From Physcomitrium patens (taxonomy: Eukaryota > Streptophyta > Bryopsida > Funariales > Funariaceae): DNA of 64,000 nt. This document shows, piece by piece, positions 1 through 11,556 of the stretch. Each line of letters begins with the position of its first letter. Position 1 is the stretch's first letter. The DNA is taken from the NCBI RefSeq assembly GCF_000002425.4, contig NC_037265.1, forward strand, positions 106,835 through 170,834. Reading direction: 5' to 3'. Made by a program: the position numbers and the translations under genes. Under the pieces are notes generated by a model. The model had not been told where the DNA came from and made no database searches. It saw only the letters and a list, made by a program, of their open reading frames with translations.

Positions 1-119
1 TTTTTCACATCATCTCTTGCAAACGACCAACAAAAGCATAGAAGAATCTTTACAACATATATGAGAGCAAGAACTTATCTAATATCATCTTCATAAGGAA
101 GAAATTCTTTACTTGCAAG

Positions 120-620
120 ATGGAAGAAGGTGAAGACCTCCTGGCTCATGTCAATAAGGTAAAGACCCTTTCTAATCAACTTACAATTATTGACAAGCCT
201 TTAGAAGAGAGTGATATTGTCATAACCTTGCTTATAAGCCTTTCTGAGTTCTATAACTACCTCATTAAGGCATTGGAATCCATCAAAGTAAAAGAACTCA
301 CAATGGATTATGTGACGATAAGACTTGCCCATGAAATGACTAAGACGAAAGAAAAATAGCCCCAAAGTGAAGATTCGGCTCTCTTTTCAAGGCAAGATAA
401 AAGAAATCATTCTAATCAATGTAGCAATGTGAGAACTTGCTTCATTTGTGGAAAACCAAGTCAATTTGCTCGAAATTGCTACAAGACTAAGAAAAGAGAT
501 AGAAAAAGTGCAAACAATGCTCATGATGAATATGGAGGTGATGATTATGCATTTATGGCAAATAAAGACACTTCCATGGTTGCCATGTCCAAGTTGATCA
601 TTGATTCTGGTGCCACCAAG
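120..620 (+). pseudogene. copia gag and protease start (remnant)
   Basis: Part of the family A copia fossil. The first part matches the UBN2-type gag domain of plant copia elements. A CX2CX4HX4C knuckle (CFICGKPSQFARNC) follows, then the protease signature IDSGATKHM. Gag would coat the RNA in virus-like particles, and the protease would cut the polyprotein. The reading frame is not intact. Confidence 0.85.
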
Positions 621-968
621 CACATGACTCTATACAAGTGTTCATTTGACACTTATGAAGAGATTTTAACAGCAAATATCATCATGGGAGACAATGGCAT
701 AGTACAAGCTATTGGAATGGGCTCCATTGTTATAGAGATTGTTGTGAAAGTACAAACTAAGAAGATCAGATTGAAGGACGTCTTACATGTTCCAAAGATG
801 AAGAAAAACCTCTTTTCGGTGAGTAAAATTATTTTACATGGTTGTAAAGTGTAATTTGATAAGAATGGGTGTTTTGTGAAGACATTTTAAGGAGATCATG
901 TTGCAAAGGGCTTTAAAAATGGCGACCTCTACTTCATCAAGTGTAAGAAGGTCAATGAAATTGAAGTA

Positions 969-1958
969 GTGACATTTACAAGATTTCTTCAAGATCAAGA
1001 TAAGTTTGGCATTTGGCATCGAAGCCATGGTCATTTGAATGCCAAGAGTATGAAAGAGCTCCAATCCATGGTAAGTGGCTTAGGTCTTGGTCATATAAGC
1101 CATAATGCTATGACACTTGCTTGTGAAGGTTGTATTCAAGGTAAACAACAAAAGGTCTCATTTCCAAGTGGAGTTGTAATACGTGCAACCAAGTTATTAG
1201 AGATTCTCCATTTTGATGTTTGTGGACCTATGAAGATGCCATCAATAAGAGGTGCAAGGTATTTTGTCACATTCATTGATGATTTTTGAAGGAAATTATG
1301 AATTTTTATCCTCAAAGCAAAGAGTGAGTATTTCATAAGATTTAAGGAGTTTAAGGCACTTGTGGAGAAGGAATGTGAAAGCAAAATCAAGGTATTACAT
1401 ACAGACAATGGAAGTGAGTATATGTCAAAGCAATTTAATGATTTCTTAAAGTTGCATGGTATTGCAAGACAAATCTGCACTCCTTACATTCCACAACAAA
1501 ATGGAATTGCTGAAAGAAGAAATCAGAAAATTATAGAGATGGTAAGGAGTATGCTTTATATACAACACCTTGGACATGAGTTTTGAGTGGAAGTAGTGGT
1601 AAATGCAATGTACACAAGAAATAGGTGTCCTACAAGTGAACTTATATCAATGACGCTGGAAGAAGCTTGGAGTGCAAGAAAACCTTGTGTTTCTCGCATG
1701 AGGATCTTTGGATGCATAGCATATGCAAAGATACCAGATTGTATGAGATCAAAATTTGATGCAAAAGGTACAAAATGTGTATTTGTTGGATATTGTGAAG
1801 GTACAAAGGCTTATAGGCTCATGTGTTTGGAGACTAAAAAGATCATCAAAAGTCGTGATATTGAGTTTTTGGAGCACAAGAATCCTTGTGAGTACTTAGA
1901 GATGTGTCGAAGTGGGAGTAATGGTGTGTTTGTAGACAAATCTTCAAATTCAGTATAG
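969..1958 (+). pseudogene. copia integrase region (remnant)
   Basis: Contains the pre-integrase H-C zinc module (about 1010-1140), the catalytic core with DVCGPM, a TDNGSEY second-aspartate block and a QQNGIAERRN block around the catalytic glutamate, then the C-terminal part with the FGCIAYAKIP and KCVFVGY motifs common to copia integrases. Broken into several frames. Confidence 0.9.
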
Positions 1959-2354
1959 AAGGAAGAAGAATAAGACAATGATGGTTATAAAGATGGAAAT
2001 AAAGATGAAGAAGCAAAGAAGGTGGACAAAAAGGCTTCTACAATTACTAAAACCAGCAATGAAGAGTGTGAAGATGTTGATTATAATGGTGATGAAGATT
2101 ATGAACCTTTGAGTGAAAAAAGACTATCTTCAAAAGAAAAGAAGGTTGGAGGTGACCATGGATAGCCACAAGTTGAGTCTTCTTCAAATGAAAAGAAATA
2201 TCCCTTGAGAGTTAGAAAACAATGTAATGAATAGTGGAAGGACCACATTTTTCTTCAAGTAAGTAAAGAACATGCTAATGTTATACTTTTTACTGATCCA
2301 TTGAATTTATGTAATGCTATGAAGTCCATGGATGCTATGAAGTAGGAGAATACT

Positions 2355-3857
2355 ATGGAAGAAGAATACAAATCACTCATAGACAATGGAACATGGGAAT
2401 TGACTCAACTTCCGCCAAATCAAGCTTCAATTGGTTGTAAGTGGGTGTTTAGAACAAAGAGGGATGGAATGGGTAATATTATGAGGTATAAGGTAAGATT
2501 GGTTGCCAAAGGCCACTCACAAGTTGCTGGTGTTGATTTCAATGAGACATTTGCTCCTGTGGCCAAATTCACCACCATTAGAACCATTATGGCAATTGGA
2601 GCAGCAATGGACTTGGAGATGCACCAAATAGATGTGAAGATGGCTTTCTTGAATGGAGAATTAGAAGAAGACATCTACATGGATCAATCTCAAGGATTTG
2701 TTGAAGAAAAAAAATAACGCCTTGTATGTAAGTTGAAGAAATCCTTGTATGGGCTCAAACAATCATCAAGGGCATGGTACCAATGTATTGATACCTTCTT
2801 TGTGAATGAAGGATTTGTGAGGAGTGAGGTTGATTATTCCATGTATGTGATGCAATAAAAAGCCTTTCTGTTGATTGTTATTCTTTATGTTAATGATTTA
2901 ATCATCTTGATTAATACTTTGAAAAAGATGGATTGATTGAAGGCAAAGTTAGCAAAAGAATTTGAAATGAATGATTTGGAAGAGCTCCACTATTGCTTAG
3001 GAGTGGTGTTTGTGAGAGATCAAGCTAAGAAGATCATTACATTGAGCCAAAAGAAATACATTGAAGAAGTATTGAAACGGTTCAATATGGAGGATTGCAA
3101 GTCCATTAAAATACCTTTGGAGGCAAATTTGAAGTTGATGAAGCTCACAGATGAGGAATTTGCTGAAGTTGAAGAAGAAATAAAAGATGTTCCATACAAG
3201 GCAGCAGTAGGCTCACTTATGTATGCAACAGTTGGCACAAGGGTGGATCTTGCATATGCGGTGAGTGTTGTGAGTGAATACATGTCAAAGACTGGACCAA
3301 TTCATTGGACAATTATTAAGAGGATCTTGAGGTACTTTAAAGGCTCTTTGAACTTAAAATTGTGCCTTGGAGGTGATAGTATTACATTGCATGGATATTG
3401 TAATACAGATTAGACTGGAGATACAAATGATAGATCAACAATGGGATATGTATTTTTTGTTGGAGTGGGAGCAATTACATGGAATTGCAAGAAACAACCA
3501 ACAAATGTAAGGTCTACAATGGAGGCGGAATATATGGCAGCAAGTCATGTTGCAATGGAAGCAACATGGCTAAGATAAGTTTTAGAAGACATTGGACTTG
3601 TGCAATTGGAAGCAACTCCAATGAAGTGTGACAATCAAGGATGCCTTGCTTTTGCCAAGAATCCAAAGCATCATTCAAGGACAAAACACATTGACATTCA
3701 ATATCACTTCATACGAGAGAAGATTGAGATGGGAGTAATTGACATGAAGTATTGTGCAACAGAAGACATGCTTGCTGATTTACTTACAAAAATATTGGTG
3801 AAGAATAGACATTATAAATTGAAAAAGGGATTAGGTTTATTAGCCTTTGATAAATAG
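2355..3857 (+). pseudogene. copia reverse transcriptase and RNase H (remnant)
   Basis: RT blocks run from EEEYKSLIDNGTWELT through GCKWVFRTK, the ETFAPVAK block and DVKMAFLNGELEEDIYM, to the region after the catalytic aspartates. RNase H follows, with the usual copia end (CDNQGCLAFAKNP, HIDIQYHFIRE, DLLTK). The order and motifs are standard for Ty1/copia pol. The remnant ends just before the 3' LTR. Broken. Confidence 0.9.
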
Positions 3858-3868
3858 CAAAGTGAGAG

Positions 3869-4231
3869 TGTTAAAGTAAATGGAAGATAAGTTAGAAGGT
3901 AAAAGATATTATCTTAGATAAGTTGTTAATGGTCAAAAGGCAGCAAAAAGATGAAAGAAAGTTATCAAGGTGGTGGCTAGGATTATAAGTGGCAGCTAGG
4001 TTAAGAGGAATCTAAGGTTTATTTAGATGAAAGTAAGATGAATGCTAGCTAAAATGGATGTAACCTCTACCTATAAGTAAACGATGTTGGAAGTGAGAGG
4101 CATCTCATTCCACACTTTTCTTGTATCTAATCTTGCTGATTTCTACTTACTTTTCTCTTGCTTATTGTATTTCTTCAATATATCCAACTAAACCTTAGTT
4201 TCTTCTTATCCTAGCCACTACTATAGTAACA
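3869..4231 (+). repeat. 3' LTR of copia family A
   Basis: A 363-bp segment directly after the RNase H region and a purine stretch (aaagtgaga). It starts TGTTA and ends TAACA, an inverted terminal pair. A TATA-like ctataagta lies at 4071-4079. Ten to thirty bases later comes a short hairpin (4089-4111) with arms ggaagtgaga and tctcattcc, one base bulged. The partner LTR is outside the window, so the left edge is set by the terminal motif and polypurine tract and the right edge by the terminal motif alone. Confidence 0.75.
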
Positions 4232-4589
4232 TCTTTTAATCTTTTATTATCTTTTGATTATTAGCAACTTATTATGATTTAACTCTATATGGTGGCAACT
4301 ATGTAAGATCTTGTTGATCTTCAATATTTATAAGTGTTTGATTTGTAAAATAATATTTTAATCTAATTTATTATTTTTTAATATATTTCTTGATAAAATG
4401 ATATTTTATATCTCAATACTTTATATGATTATAGTCTGCTAGATTTTTAGAAATAAAAAAAAATATTTTGATTATTTTTATAAATAAAGATCTTTTTCAA
4501 TTTAAAAATATCATAATCTCTAAATACTTTTTAAAGCTACAAAGTCTCTCTTATTACAAGGGCCAAAGTTGTATACCTTACATTTATTA
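4232..4589. other. AT-rich stretch with no gene seen
   Basis: Very AT-rich sequence between the family A LTR and the older copia remnant. Both strands are dense in stops. I see no repeat unit or motif I can name. Confidence 0.5.
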
Positions 4590-5950
4590 ACAAAGAAAAA
4601 ATTAATTATTCTTTATTACTTGACTAAGTAATAATTATATTATTTGATATAAATACATAACTACCTATTAAATTATGTATCTTTATACAATATATTCTAT
4701 TTATATTACTATGATCTAAAAGTTTTAAATTTTCTTCTTTACCTCTATACTATAATATCAAAGCTTTTATTCTTTGCAAGCAAAAAAATATTTACTTGAT
4801 TCTTTGTTAATATAAAATACATGGATGTATCATATATAAAATAAATAATTTATAAATAAATATAATTTCATATTTTATATCATTTATAAGATAAAATAAT
4901 GAATCTAATTTTTATTTATAAAATTTTATATGTTCTACATTTAAAAGATTATAATTTTCATATTTAATGAAATAATTTTAAAGTATTGATGATACAATTG
5001 CATTTTTGTTTGTTATTCCAAATTCTTCTAATTTTCAATAAATATGCTTAATTTGGCTTATATTAATAGTTTTTTTTATCTTTCATATTTATATAGAACT
5101 TTTAATCATTTTAGAATCTTTATGTAAATATCCTTCTTCTTAAATTTATCATTCAAATAAGCTGAAATAATGTCAAGTTATAATATATTCTAATCAAAGA
5201 TAGTAGCAATTGTAACAAATATGTACATTGTTGCAGGACTAGCAATTGGTGCAAAAGTCTTTTGGAAATCAAGATCCTTTACTTGAGTAAAATCCTTTAT
5301 AATTAATTGTGCTTTAAAATGCTTAATAAAACCATTGCTAGATCAATTCTACTAATGTAATAACATCTTTACGATAGAACTTAAATGATTGCTTCCACTT
5401 TTGATTAATAGAATTTTATTACTTCTATTGGTATAGAATTTGCTTCTTTTCCAACCATTTTTCTACCAAATCCATCATGTATATATGATTCTAAGGCTTA
5501 AGATTTAAGTATTTTTAATCTATTTAGATAGTAAAGACCAAAAAAATTGATCTTATTTTTATAATTTCTATCTTCTTCATTCTTTTCTTCATAAGTCAGT
5601 GTCTTATTAAGCAACTAATCCTTATCATCAAAAAAAAATATCTCAACTAACAATCATCTTATTCTTCTTATGTAGAAAAATCTCATATCTTTTTATCATA
5701 TTTGAATATTCAATAAAAATATCTTTCTTCATCTTTGCAATATGCTTTTTCTTTAGTATATGATATCAAGAAAAATAATCAAAATGATGTGCATATTGAA
5801 CATAAGATTTTTTACTAAAAAAAAATTTAGATGGTATGAATTAATAAGAGCTTGTATTTTATTAAATGATAATATTCTTTTGGAATTTTAGATAAATATC
5901 ACTTATAATACAAGAACATACATGCCAAAATATAAAATCAAGTTTAGAAT
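4590..5950 (-). mobile_element. highly decayed Ty1/copia pol remnant
   Basis: On the minus strand, 5150-5330 still reads like the copia RT block (…DFTQV…DF…KTFAPIA, compare ETFAPVAK in the element at 2355). Sequence to its right resembles the linker and integrase end, and sequence to its left resembles the later RT part. No LTRs are recognisable. It is far more decayed than the copia at the left edge and carries too many disruptions to count. The limits are approximate. Confidence 0.5.
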
Positions 5951-6011
5951 ATTTAATTTTAGAGGTCTCATGGGATATAGTCCTAGGCGGACTTGGAGTT
6001 GAAAGTTAATA

Positions 6012-6558
6012 TAAGTAATTGTCGTTTTACTTATCCTACAAATTTCTTTCAAAATAAACATGTATAGGAGAATTCAAACGTAGAGAAAGACTAAGGACAT
6101 GAGCTTATAAGTTAGGATCACTTAATTAACTGTAATCTAGACTACTAAAACATCAAGAGATACTACAATGCTTTCTTTTAGGAACAATACTCCTTTACCA
6201 ACTTATAACCACAATGTGCAACCCTGCACTCTCAAAAGACTGCTCAAAATACAATAATTTCCATCCAATAGTAGAAAAATAGACTTCATTCCAACCAATC
6301 TGAATCCACATAAATTTTGTAATTATAGACTTCTTCTATCCAAAACACACACAACTCTCAATAAATAACAATCATAATCTTTCAATCATAATCAATCTTC
6401 CAATAACTTCTCATATAATTCAATCACATAATACTCCAATTACATAATCAATAACTCATATATCAATCTCTGATTTATTCCACAGTCTCACTTCTGAGTA
6501 TTCAAAAACTATCTATTACTCTTCAACAATAAAGATAACAAAGAAACAAAGAGATAGT
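6012..6558 (-). repeat. old family C LTR, left piece
   Basis: Matches the first two-thirds of the family C LTR seen at 39639-40397 and 59752-60514: cgttttacttat near the start, a block like tgtataggagaattcaaac, then aatattcaaaaact and aacaaagaaacaaagag. It stops where the family B element begins and resumes at 21731. The left edge is approximate because this copy is old. The strand is given by analogy with the two C elements that show a primer site or polypurine tract. Confidence 0.75.
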
Positions 6559-6902
6559 TATCGTGGACATACTCATGTAAGCTAGTAATTACATATATAA
6601 ATAAGTGGAAGTAAGTAAAAGTAGATAAAAGTAAGTTAATTCTATAGTATTTAATATGAAAGCTTCCTAGAAGCTTCATAGATACTGTTTTGACTTCATA
6701 GGTGTCTTTGATTGATTTTTTGGATTAGAAACGTGGTCAACAAGTTAGCCATGTGCCACACATGTTGTTAGCTTGAAGATCAAGCTAACTATGTGGTCTA
6801 CATGTAGAAAAACTTGCCTTGTAAGTCAAGGCATGTGTCCTACAAAGTCAACACATATTGGAGGTCCTATAGAATGTTGTCATGTAGCCTCTAGTTAGAT
6901 AG

Positions 6903-6910
6903 TATATATA
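6903..6910 (+). promoter_or_regulatory. TATA box of family B LTR
   Basis: tatatata in the context gatagtatatatagaga. The same box is present in the 3' LTR (about 21509-21516), in the fragment near 59597 and in reverse near 34165. All four copies keep it, which fits a core promoter. Transcription would start roughly 25-35 bases downstream, inside or just after the hairpin at 6913-6942. Confidence 0.7.
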
Positions 6911-6912
6911 GA

Positions 6913-6942
6913 GACAAGAGTGAAGCCTTCTTCACTCTTGTC
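6913..6942 (+). promoter_or_regulatory. perfect 13-bp inverted repeat next to the TATA box
   Basis: Arms gacaagagtgaag (6913-6925) and cttcactcttgtc (6930-6942) are exact reverse complements with a 4-base loop, cctt. The same perfect structure is at 21519-21548 in the 3' LTR. The copies near 59602 and 34135 keep the stem with a few mismatches. It could be an RNA hairpin at the 5' end of the transcript or a DNA site for a dimeric protein. Confidence 0.85.
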
Positions 6943-7351
6943 AACTCTTTTCTTGCTTCTAGTCTATTTTCAAGGATTTCTAGTTTTCTTGTCTTTGGCA
7001 ATAGTCATTCTAGTTTCTCTTTCAATATATATACTTGTTTATTTATATTTTGTTACCTTTCTTTTAGTGAAGGCTCACTTTTTCCAGAATTGCTTTTTCA
7101 TTGAGTTTTTGTCCTTGACAGATTGACAAGAGTACACCTATAATATCAAAGCTTTATCTAATCTTGATTAAGAGTGGATTACTCCTTTTTTCTTGATAAG
7201 ATATAAGCATATTAGAAGTTACGGATTACCTTCTTCTAAACTGATATTATTCTTAGTATTTTTTTTATTTTCAAGTCCTCTCTTCTATTTGTCTTGAGCG
7301 ATATTAGACATCTTCTCTTTTCTAAGTATTATCAGGATAGAACTTGTTGAA

Positions 7352-8335
7352 ATGAAGAGTGCAATGGCACAAATACAAGAGCAATTGAAGGAATTAATCC
7401 TTGCGATGCATCAACTCAACTTACCACCACAAAGAGCAACAAGATTGGCAGGAAGTGAAGATATAGAAATGGTTGGAGCAGCTTCAACATCTGCACTAAA
7501 CCATATCCTTTCTCCTATAGTGGAATGCCCTTCTAGTGTTAGAAAACCAAGAATTATCCTACCCGAGAAGTTTGATGGTACCAGATCCAAGTTTCGAGGA
7601 TTTATCAATCAAGTATAACTTGTGATTGAACTTCAACCTCAAAGCTATCCAACTCCAAGATCGTAAGTTAGATTCATTAGTACGCTTCTTTCAAGTTCAG
7701 TACTATCGTGGTTTTCATCTTTTCTTGAATGACAAGATCTAATATTGGAAAATTTAGAGGCTTTTCTGGTGGAGTTTTGATCCATATATGGAGAACATGA
7801 TGCAATTTGTGTTGCAACCAATAAGATCTGTATTTTATGACAAGACAATCGATCAGTAACGTTGTACGCTTCACAATTTTGACAACTTGCAATTGATATC
7901 AAGTGAGATGATGTTGCACTTATTAGCCAATTTTTCTACGGATTACAATATGAGGTAAAAAAATTAATGCTCAACTTACTTGACCTTCAAACATTGAGTC
8001 AAATAATTGACTTTGTTGTGAAGTGCGACAATCGCCTTTTTGAATTTCGATCTGAGAATCGTACAAGTGGACCTCAACGTTACTATAATTCAATGGCAAT
8101 ACTAACACCTCTTCAACACATTCATTCAAAAATAGAGGATATGAAAATTGATGCAGTACGTTTCAAATCTCTTATTGAATAAGAAAAGACTCATCGTCAT
8201 CAAGAAGGATTATGTTTATATTGTGGAGAACCAAAGCACACTACTCAACATTATTCAAAGAAATGACGCAATTACAAAATGAGGAGTATGGTTATGAAAG
8301 AAGATAATATGTCAAAAAACGAGTTTTTCCAGTTA
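7352..8335 (+). pseudogene. family B gag (remnant)
   Basis: Starts with a helical, Gln-rich segment (ATG at 7352), then a retrotransposon gag domain (PEKFDGTRSKFRGFINQV and onward). It ends with a CCHC-like knuckle near 8212-8265 (CLYCGEPKHTTQHY). Gag packages element RNA. The same region is found in reverse at 32750-33620. Broken. Confidence 0.85.
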
Positions 8336-8346
8336 CAATAGGGATC

Positions 8347-8760
8347 ATGCGGCTGGAACCTTGCACAACATCTAGTAAAGGTCCTATTCTCTCCTCAAAG
8401 ACCTCTCCTTATTTTATATTAAATGTTATTTTAGGACATAAATATTACAAAGCCTCTGCCTTGTTAGATTCAGGAGCCTCGACGTATTTCTTAGATGAAG
8501 AATTTACTAAAAGACATAGCATATCTTTAGTAAAGAAAACTAAACCTATTCATGTAGAAGTCATAGATAGTCATCCATTGTCTTCTAGAGATATTACTCA
8601 CGAAACCCTTCCTACAGAAGTAATAATCAATGGTCATAATAGCTTGTAGTATTTAATATCATTAGATCTCCTTCTAATCCAGTCATTTTAGGTTTATCAT
8701 GGTTAGAAAAATACAACCCTCAAATAGATTACATTTCTTGAACTCTTACTTTCTCTAAAA
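8347..8760 (+). pseudogene. family B aspartic protease (remnant)
   Basis: Shows the LLDSGASTYFLDEEF block, the retropepsin DSGA active-site motif, followed by a hydrophobic VILGLSWL-type segment near 8685-8705. Located between gag and RT as in all gypsy elements. Broken downstream. Confidence 0.85.
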
Positions 8761-8951
8761 ATAGAACTAATAGTATAGTTAATTAAGTAGAGAGTCATAA
8801 GTCCAGTTCAATTAAATCCATATTTATAGGTACAAAAGCTTTCTTGCATGTTGCTATGAAAGAATCACTATATATTATTTATGCCACACCCATTTCTACT
8901 AGTGAAAAGACTTCAAGTGGCATTCCAAGCTAATATCAAGAATTTCAAGAT

Positions 8952-10097
8952 GTGTTCGAAAAAAAAAATGCGGATACACTCCCGGAACATCGTCCCTATG
9001 ATTGCTCAATTGACCTTCAAGAAGGAGCACAACTGCCATTTGGACCAATCTATAATTTATCACAAAATGAGTTGACTGAACTCAAGGAGTATATTAAAGG
9101 AAATCTAGCCAAGAATTTCATATGCCATTCTAAATTTCCAGTAGGAACTCCAATTCTATTTGTTAAGAAAAAAGATGGATCATTGTGGATGTGTGTTTAT
9201 TATCAAGGACTCAATAAGATTACCATCAAAAACATGTATCCACTATCTTTAATATCTAGACTTCTTGATCAGCTGAATCAAGCTAAGATCTATATAAAAA
9301 TAGATCTCTGGAGAGCATACAATCTAGTACGTATCAAAGAAGGAGATGAATGGAAGATTACGTTTCAAACTAGGTATGGACATTTTGAATACAACGTCAT
9401 GCCTTTTGGACTTACAAATGCACCAACAGCTTTTCAACATCTAATGAATGGTGTTTTTTGAGAGTTTTTAGACGATTTTGTGGTGTATTATCTAAATGAC
9501 ATCTTGATCTATTTTAAGAATCTAAAAAAACATGAACTTCATCTTTGTCATGTGTTACAAAAATTAAAAGATGTAGGACTCTATGCCAAGATAAAAAAGT
9601 ATATATTCGATACTATTCAAGTCAATTTTTTAGGTTATATCATTTTAAATGATGGACTTATGATGGATCTTAAGAAAGTTCAAACTATTATAGATTGGAA
9701 GATCCCAAAAACTGTAAGAGATGTCCAATGCTTTTTGGAATTTGCCAACTACTATTGGATCTTCATCAAGGACTTCTTTCGAGTTGCAGCTCCACTTATA
9801 CATTTGACTTGTAAAGACAAATTCCAATACAATCAAGAAGCGGAAGTTTCTTTTGAATCTTTGAAGACAATATTTGTTTCTGTACCAATCTTGTATCATG
9901 TTGATATTTTTAAAGCATTGATTTTATTACTCGAAGATGCATTAGACTTTACTGTAGTTGTGGTTTTTTTACAAATGGAAATAGATGACAAACTTCATCC
10001 AATAGCCTTTCATTCAAGAAAATTCTCAACAACAGAAATCAATTATGAGATCTATGACAAAAAACTTCTTGCAATTGTGGATTCTTTTCAAGAATGA
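8952..10097 (+). pseudogene. family B reverse transcriptase and RNase H (remnant)
   Basis: RT blocks include [48 protein letters not shown] and the YLNDILIY catalytic block. The connection domain follows (VQCFLEFANYYWIFI) and then RNase H (HPIAFHSRKFS, NYEIYDKKLLAI). This is typical Ty3/gypsy RT-RNase H. Several breaks. Confidence 0.92.
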
Positions 10098-10439
10098 CAT
10101 CATTATCTAGAAGATGCTTCCAGTCCAGTCACCATGTATACGGATCACAAGAACCTCGAGTATTTTATGTCAGCATGCATATGAAATCGTCATCAAGCTC
10201 GTTGGAGTATATCTTTATCAAGATTCGAGTTCATCATTACTTATCAGCCAGGAAAACAATAAGGTTTGTCTGATGCCTTGTCTAGACATTCTTATCTTGC
10301 ACCAAAAGAAGGAGATGCAGCTTTTGAGCAACAAAGAATGGTTCTCTTGAAGCCGGAGTAATTTCATCTTCGAGCAATAAAATCAACAATGACTCTTGAT
10401 TTAAATTTTCTTAAGTAAGTCCACTTAAGTATGTCTTCA

Positions 10440-11556
10440 AACCCTCTTATTCATGATACCAAAAATAATTCTTCTAAATCTCATGATCCTTCTAAATTCG
10501 AGTTCAAGAACAACCTACTCTATTTTGAAGGATGCCTGTATGTTTTAGAAAGAGAAGCACGTTTATATATTCTTCAAGCTCATCACAACTTTCCAGCAGT
10601 AGAATATTTTGGAGTTGATATCTAGGGATTTTTGGTGGCCTCAAATGTGGAAGGTATTCAAAGATTTTGTACAATCATGTGATGTTTGCTTAAGAACAAA
10701 TACTCCTCGTCATTGACTTTATGAACTTCTTCAGCCATTACCCATTCCAGAACAACCATGGTTTTCTGTTTCTATGGACTTCATCACGGATCTTTCAATC
10801 TCAGGTTTCTATGACTCTATATTTGTGATAGTAGATCGTTTTACTAAGATGGCACATTTTGTGCCATGTAAAAAATCTATCATAGGTGAAGAAATAGCTA
10901 AGCTCTTTCTTGACAATATCTATCACTATCATAGATTATCCAAGGATATTATATCAGATAGAGAACTCAATTTGTATCAAGATTTTGGCAGACTCTTTTC
11001 AAGATTTTAAAAGTGGATATAAAACTATCTTCAGCATTGCATTTTGAAACTGATGGACAATTAGAGCGTGTTAATTAAATTTTGGAGTAATATTTAAGAT
11101 GTACTATTAATTACCAACAAGATGATTGGACAACTCTTTTACCATTGGTAGAGTTTACTTACAATAATGCGGTACATTCTTCTACAAAACAAATACCTTT
11201 CTTTACTAATTATGGTTATCATTCACAACTTGATACTTTTGATTTTTTAAAGTTAATAATCCTGCTATAAAAGATTTGGCGATTCATTTATCAGAGCTAC
11301 ATGCAAAGATGAAGGCAAAGTTAAAAGAGGCTCAAGAACAACAAAAGGCCAATGCAGATGTCTATCAAAAGGAACAACCACCATCCTTCTTGGGTGATAA
11401 GATATGGCTACTTCATCGCAATATTAAGACCACTCATCCCTGTGACAAGTTGGACTATCAAAGGCTTAGACCATTTTCTATTTCTTTACAAATTAATCTA
11501 ATTGCATATCATTTACATCTATCGAAGTCAATGAAAATCCATCCAGTATTCCACGA
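10440..11556 (+). pseudogene. family B integrase, first part (remnant)
   Basis: HHCC zinc region around 10560-10710, then the core with MDFITDLSISG near 10773 and VDRFTKMAHFVP, and the GPY/F-like C-terminal part to 11556 (SKSMKIHPVFHDV). The sequence stops inside the stretch normally read HPVFHVS and continues after the nested family E element at 20345. Broken. Confidence 0.9.

Larger units (their letters stand above)
1..4231 (+). mobile_element. Ty1/copia retrotransposon (family A), 5' end outside the window
   Basis: Seen: gag remnant from the left edge to about 440, CCHC zinc knuckle near 440-490, aspartic protease motif around 595-620 (IDSGATKHM), pre-integrase zinc region near 1010-1140, integrase core about 1190-1560 (HTDNGSEY, PQQNGIAERRN), reverse transcriptase about 2350-3100 (GCKWVF, RLVAKGHSQ, ETFAPVAK) and RNase H about 3400-3830, followed by a 3' LTR. 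The order protease-integrase-RT-RNase H is diagnostic of Ty1/copia. The gag wording (EEGEDLLAHVNKVK) is of the plant Tnt1/TNT-like type. The 5' LTR and primer site lie before base 1. The element is broken, with roughly ten disruptions visible, and should be read as a fossil. No host gene overlaps it. Confidence 0.95.
6559..7120 (+). repeat. 5' LTR of family B chromovirus
   Basis: 562 bp, homologous along its whole length to 21165-21725, with further copies at 33953-34511 (reverse) and 59415-59751 (partial). It ends ccttgaca. The left edge is defined by alignment with the 3' LTR start (tgtcatgg) and by the target duplication. It holds a TATA box and a perfect hairpin, listed separately. Confidence 0.92.
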
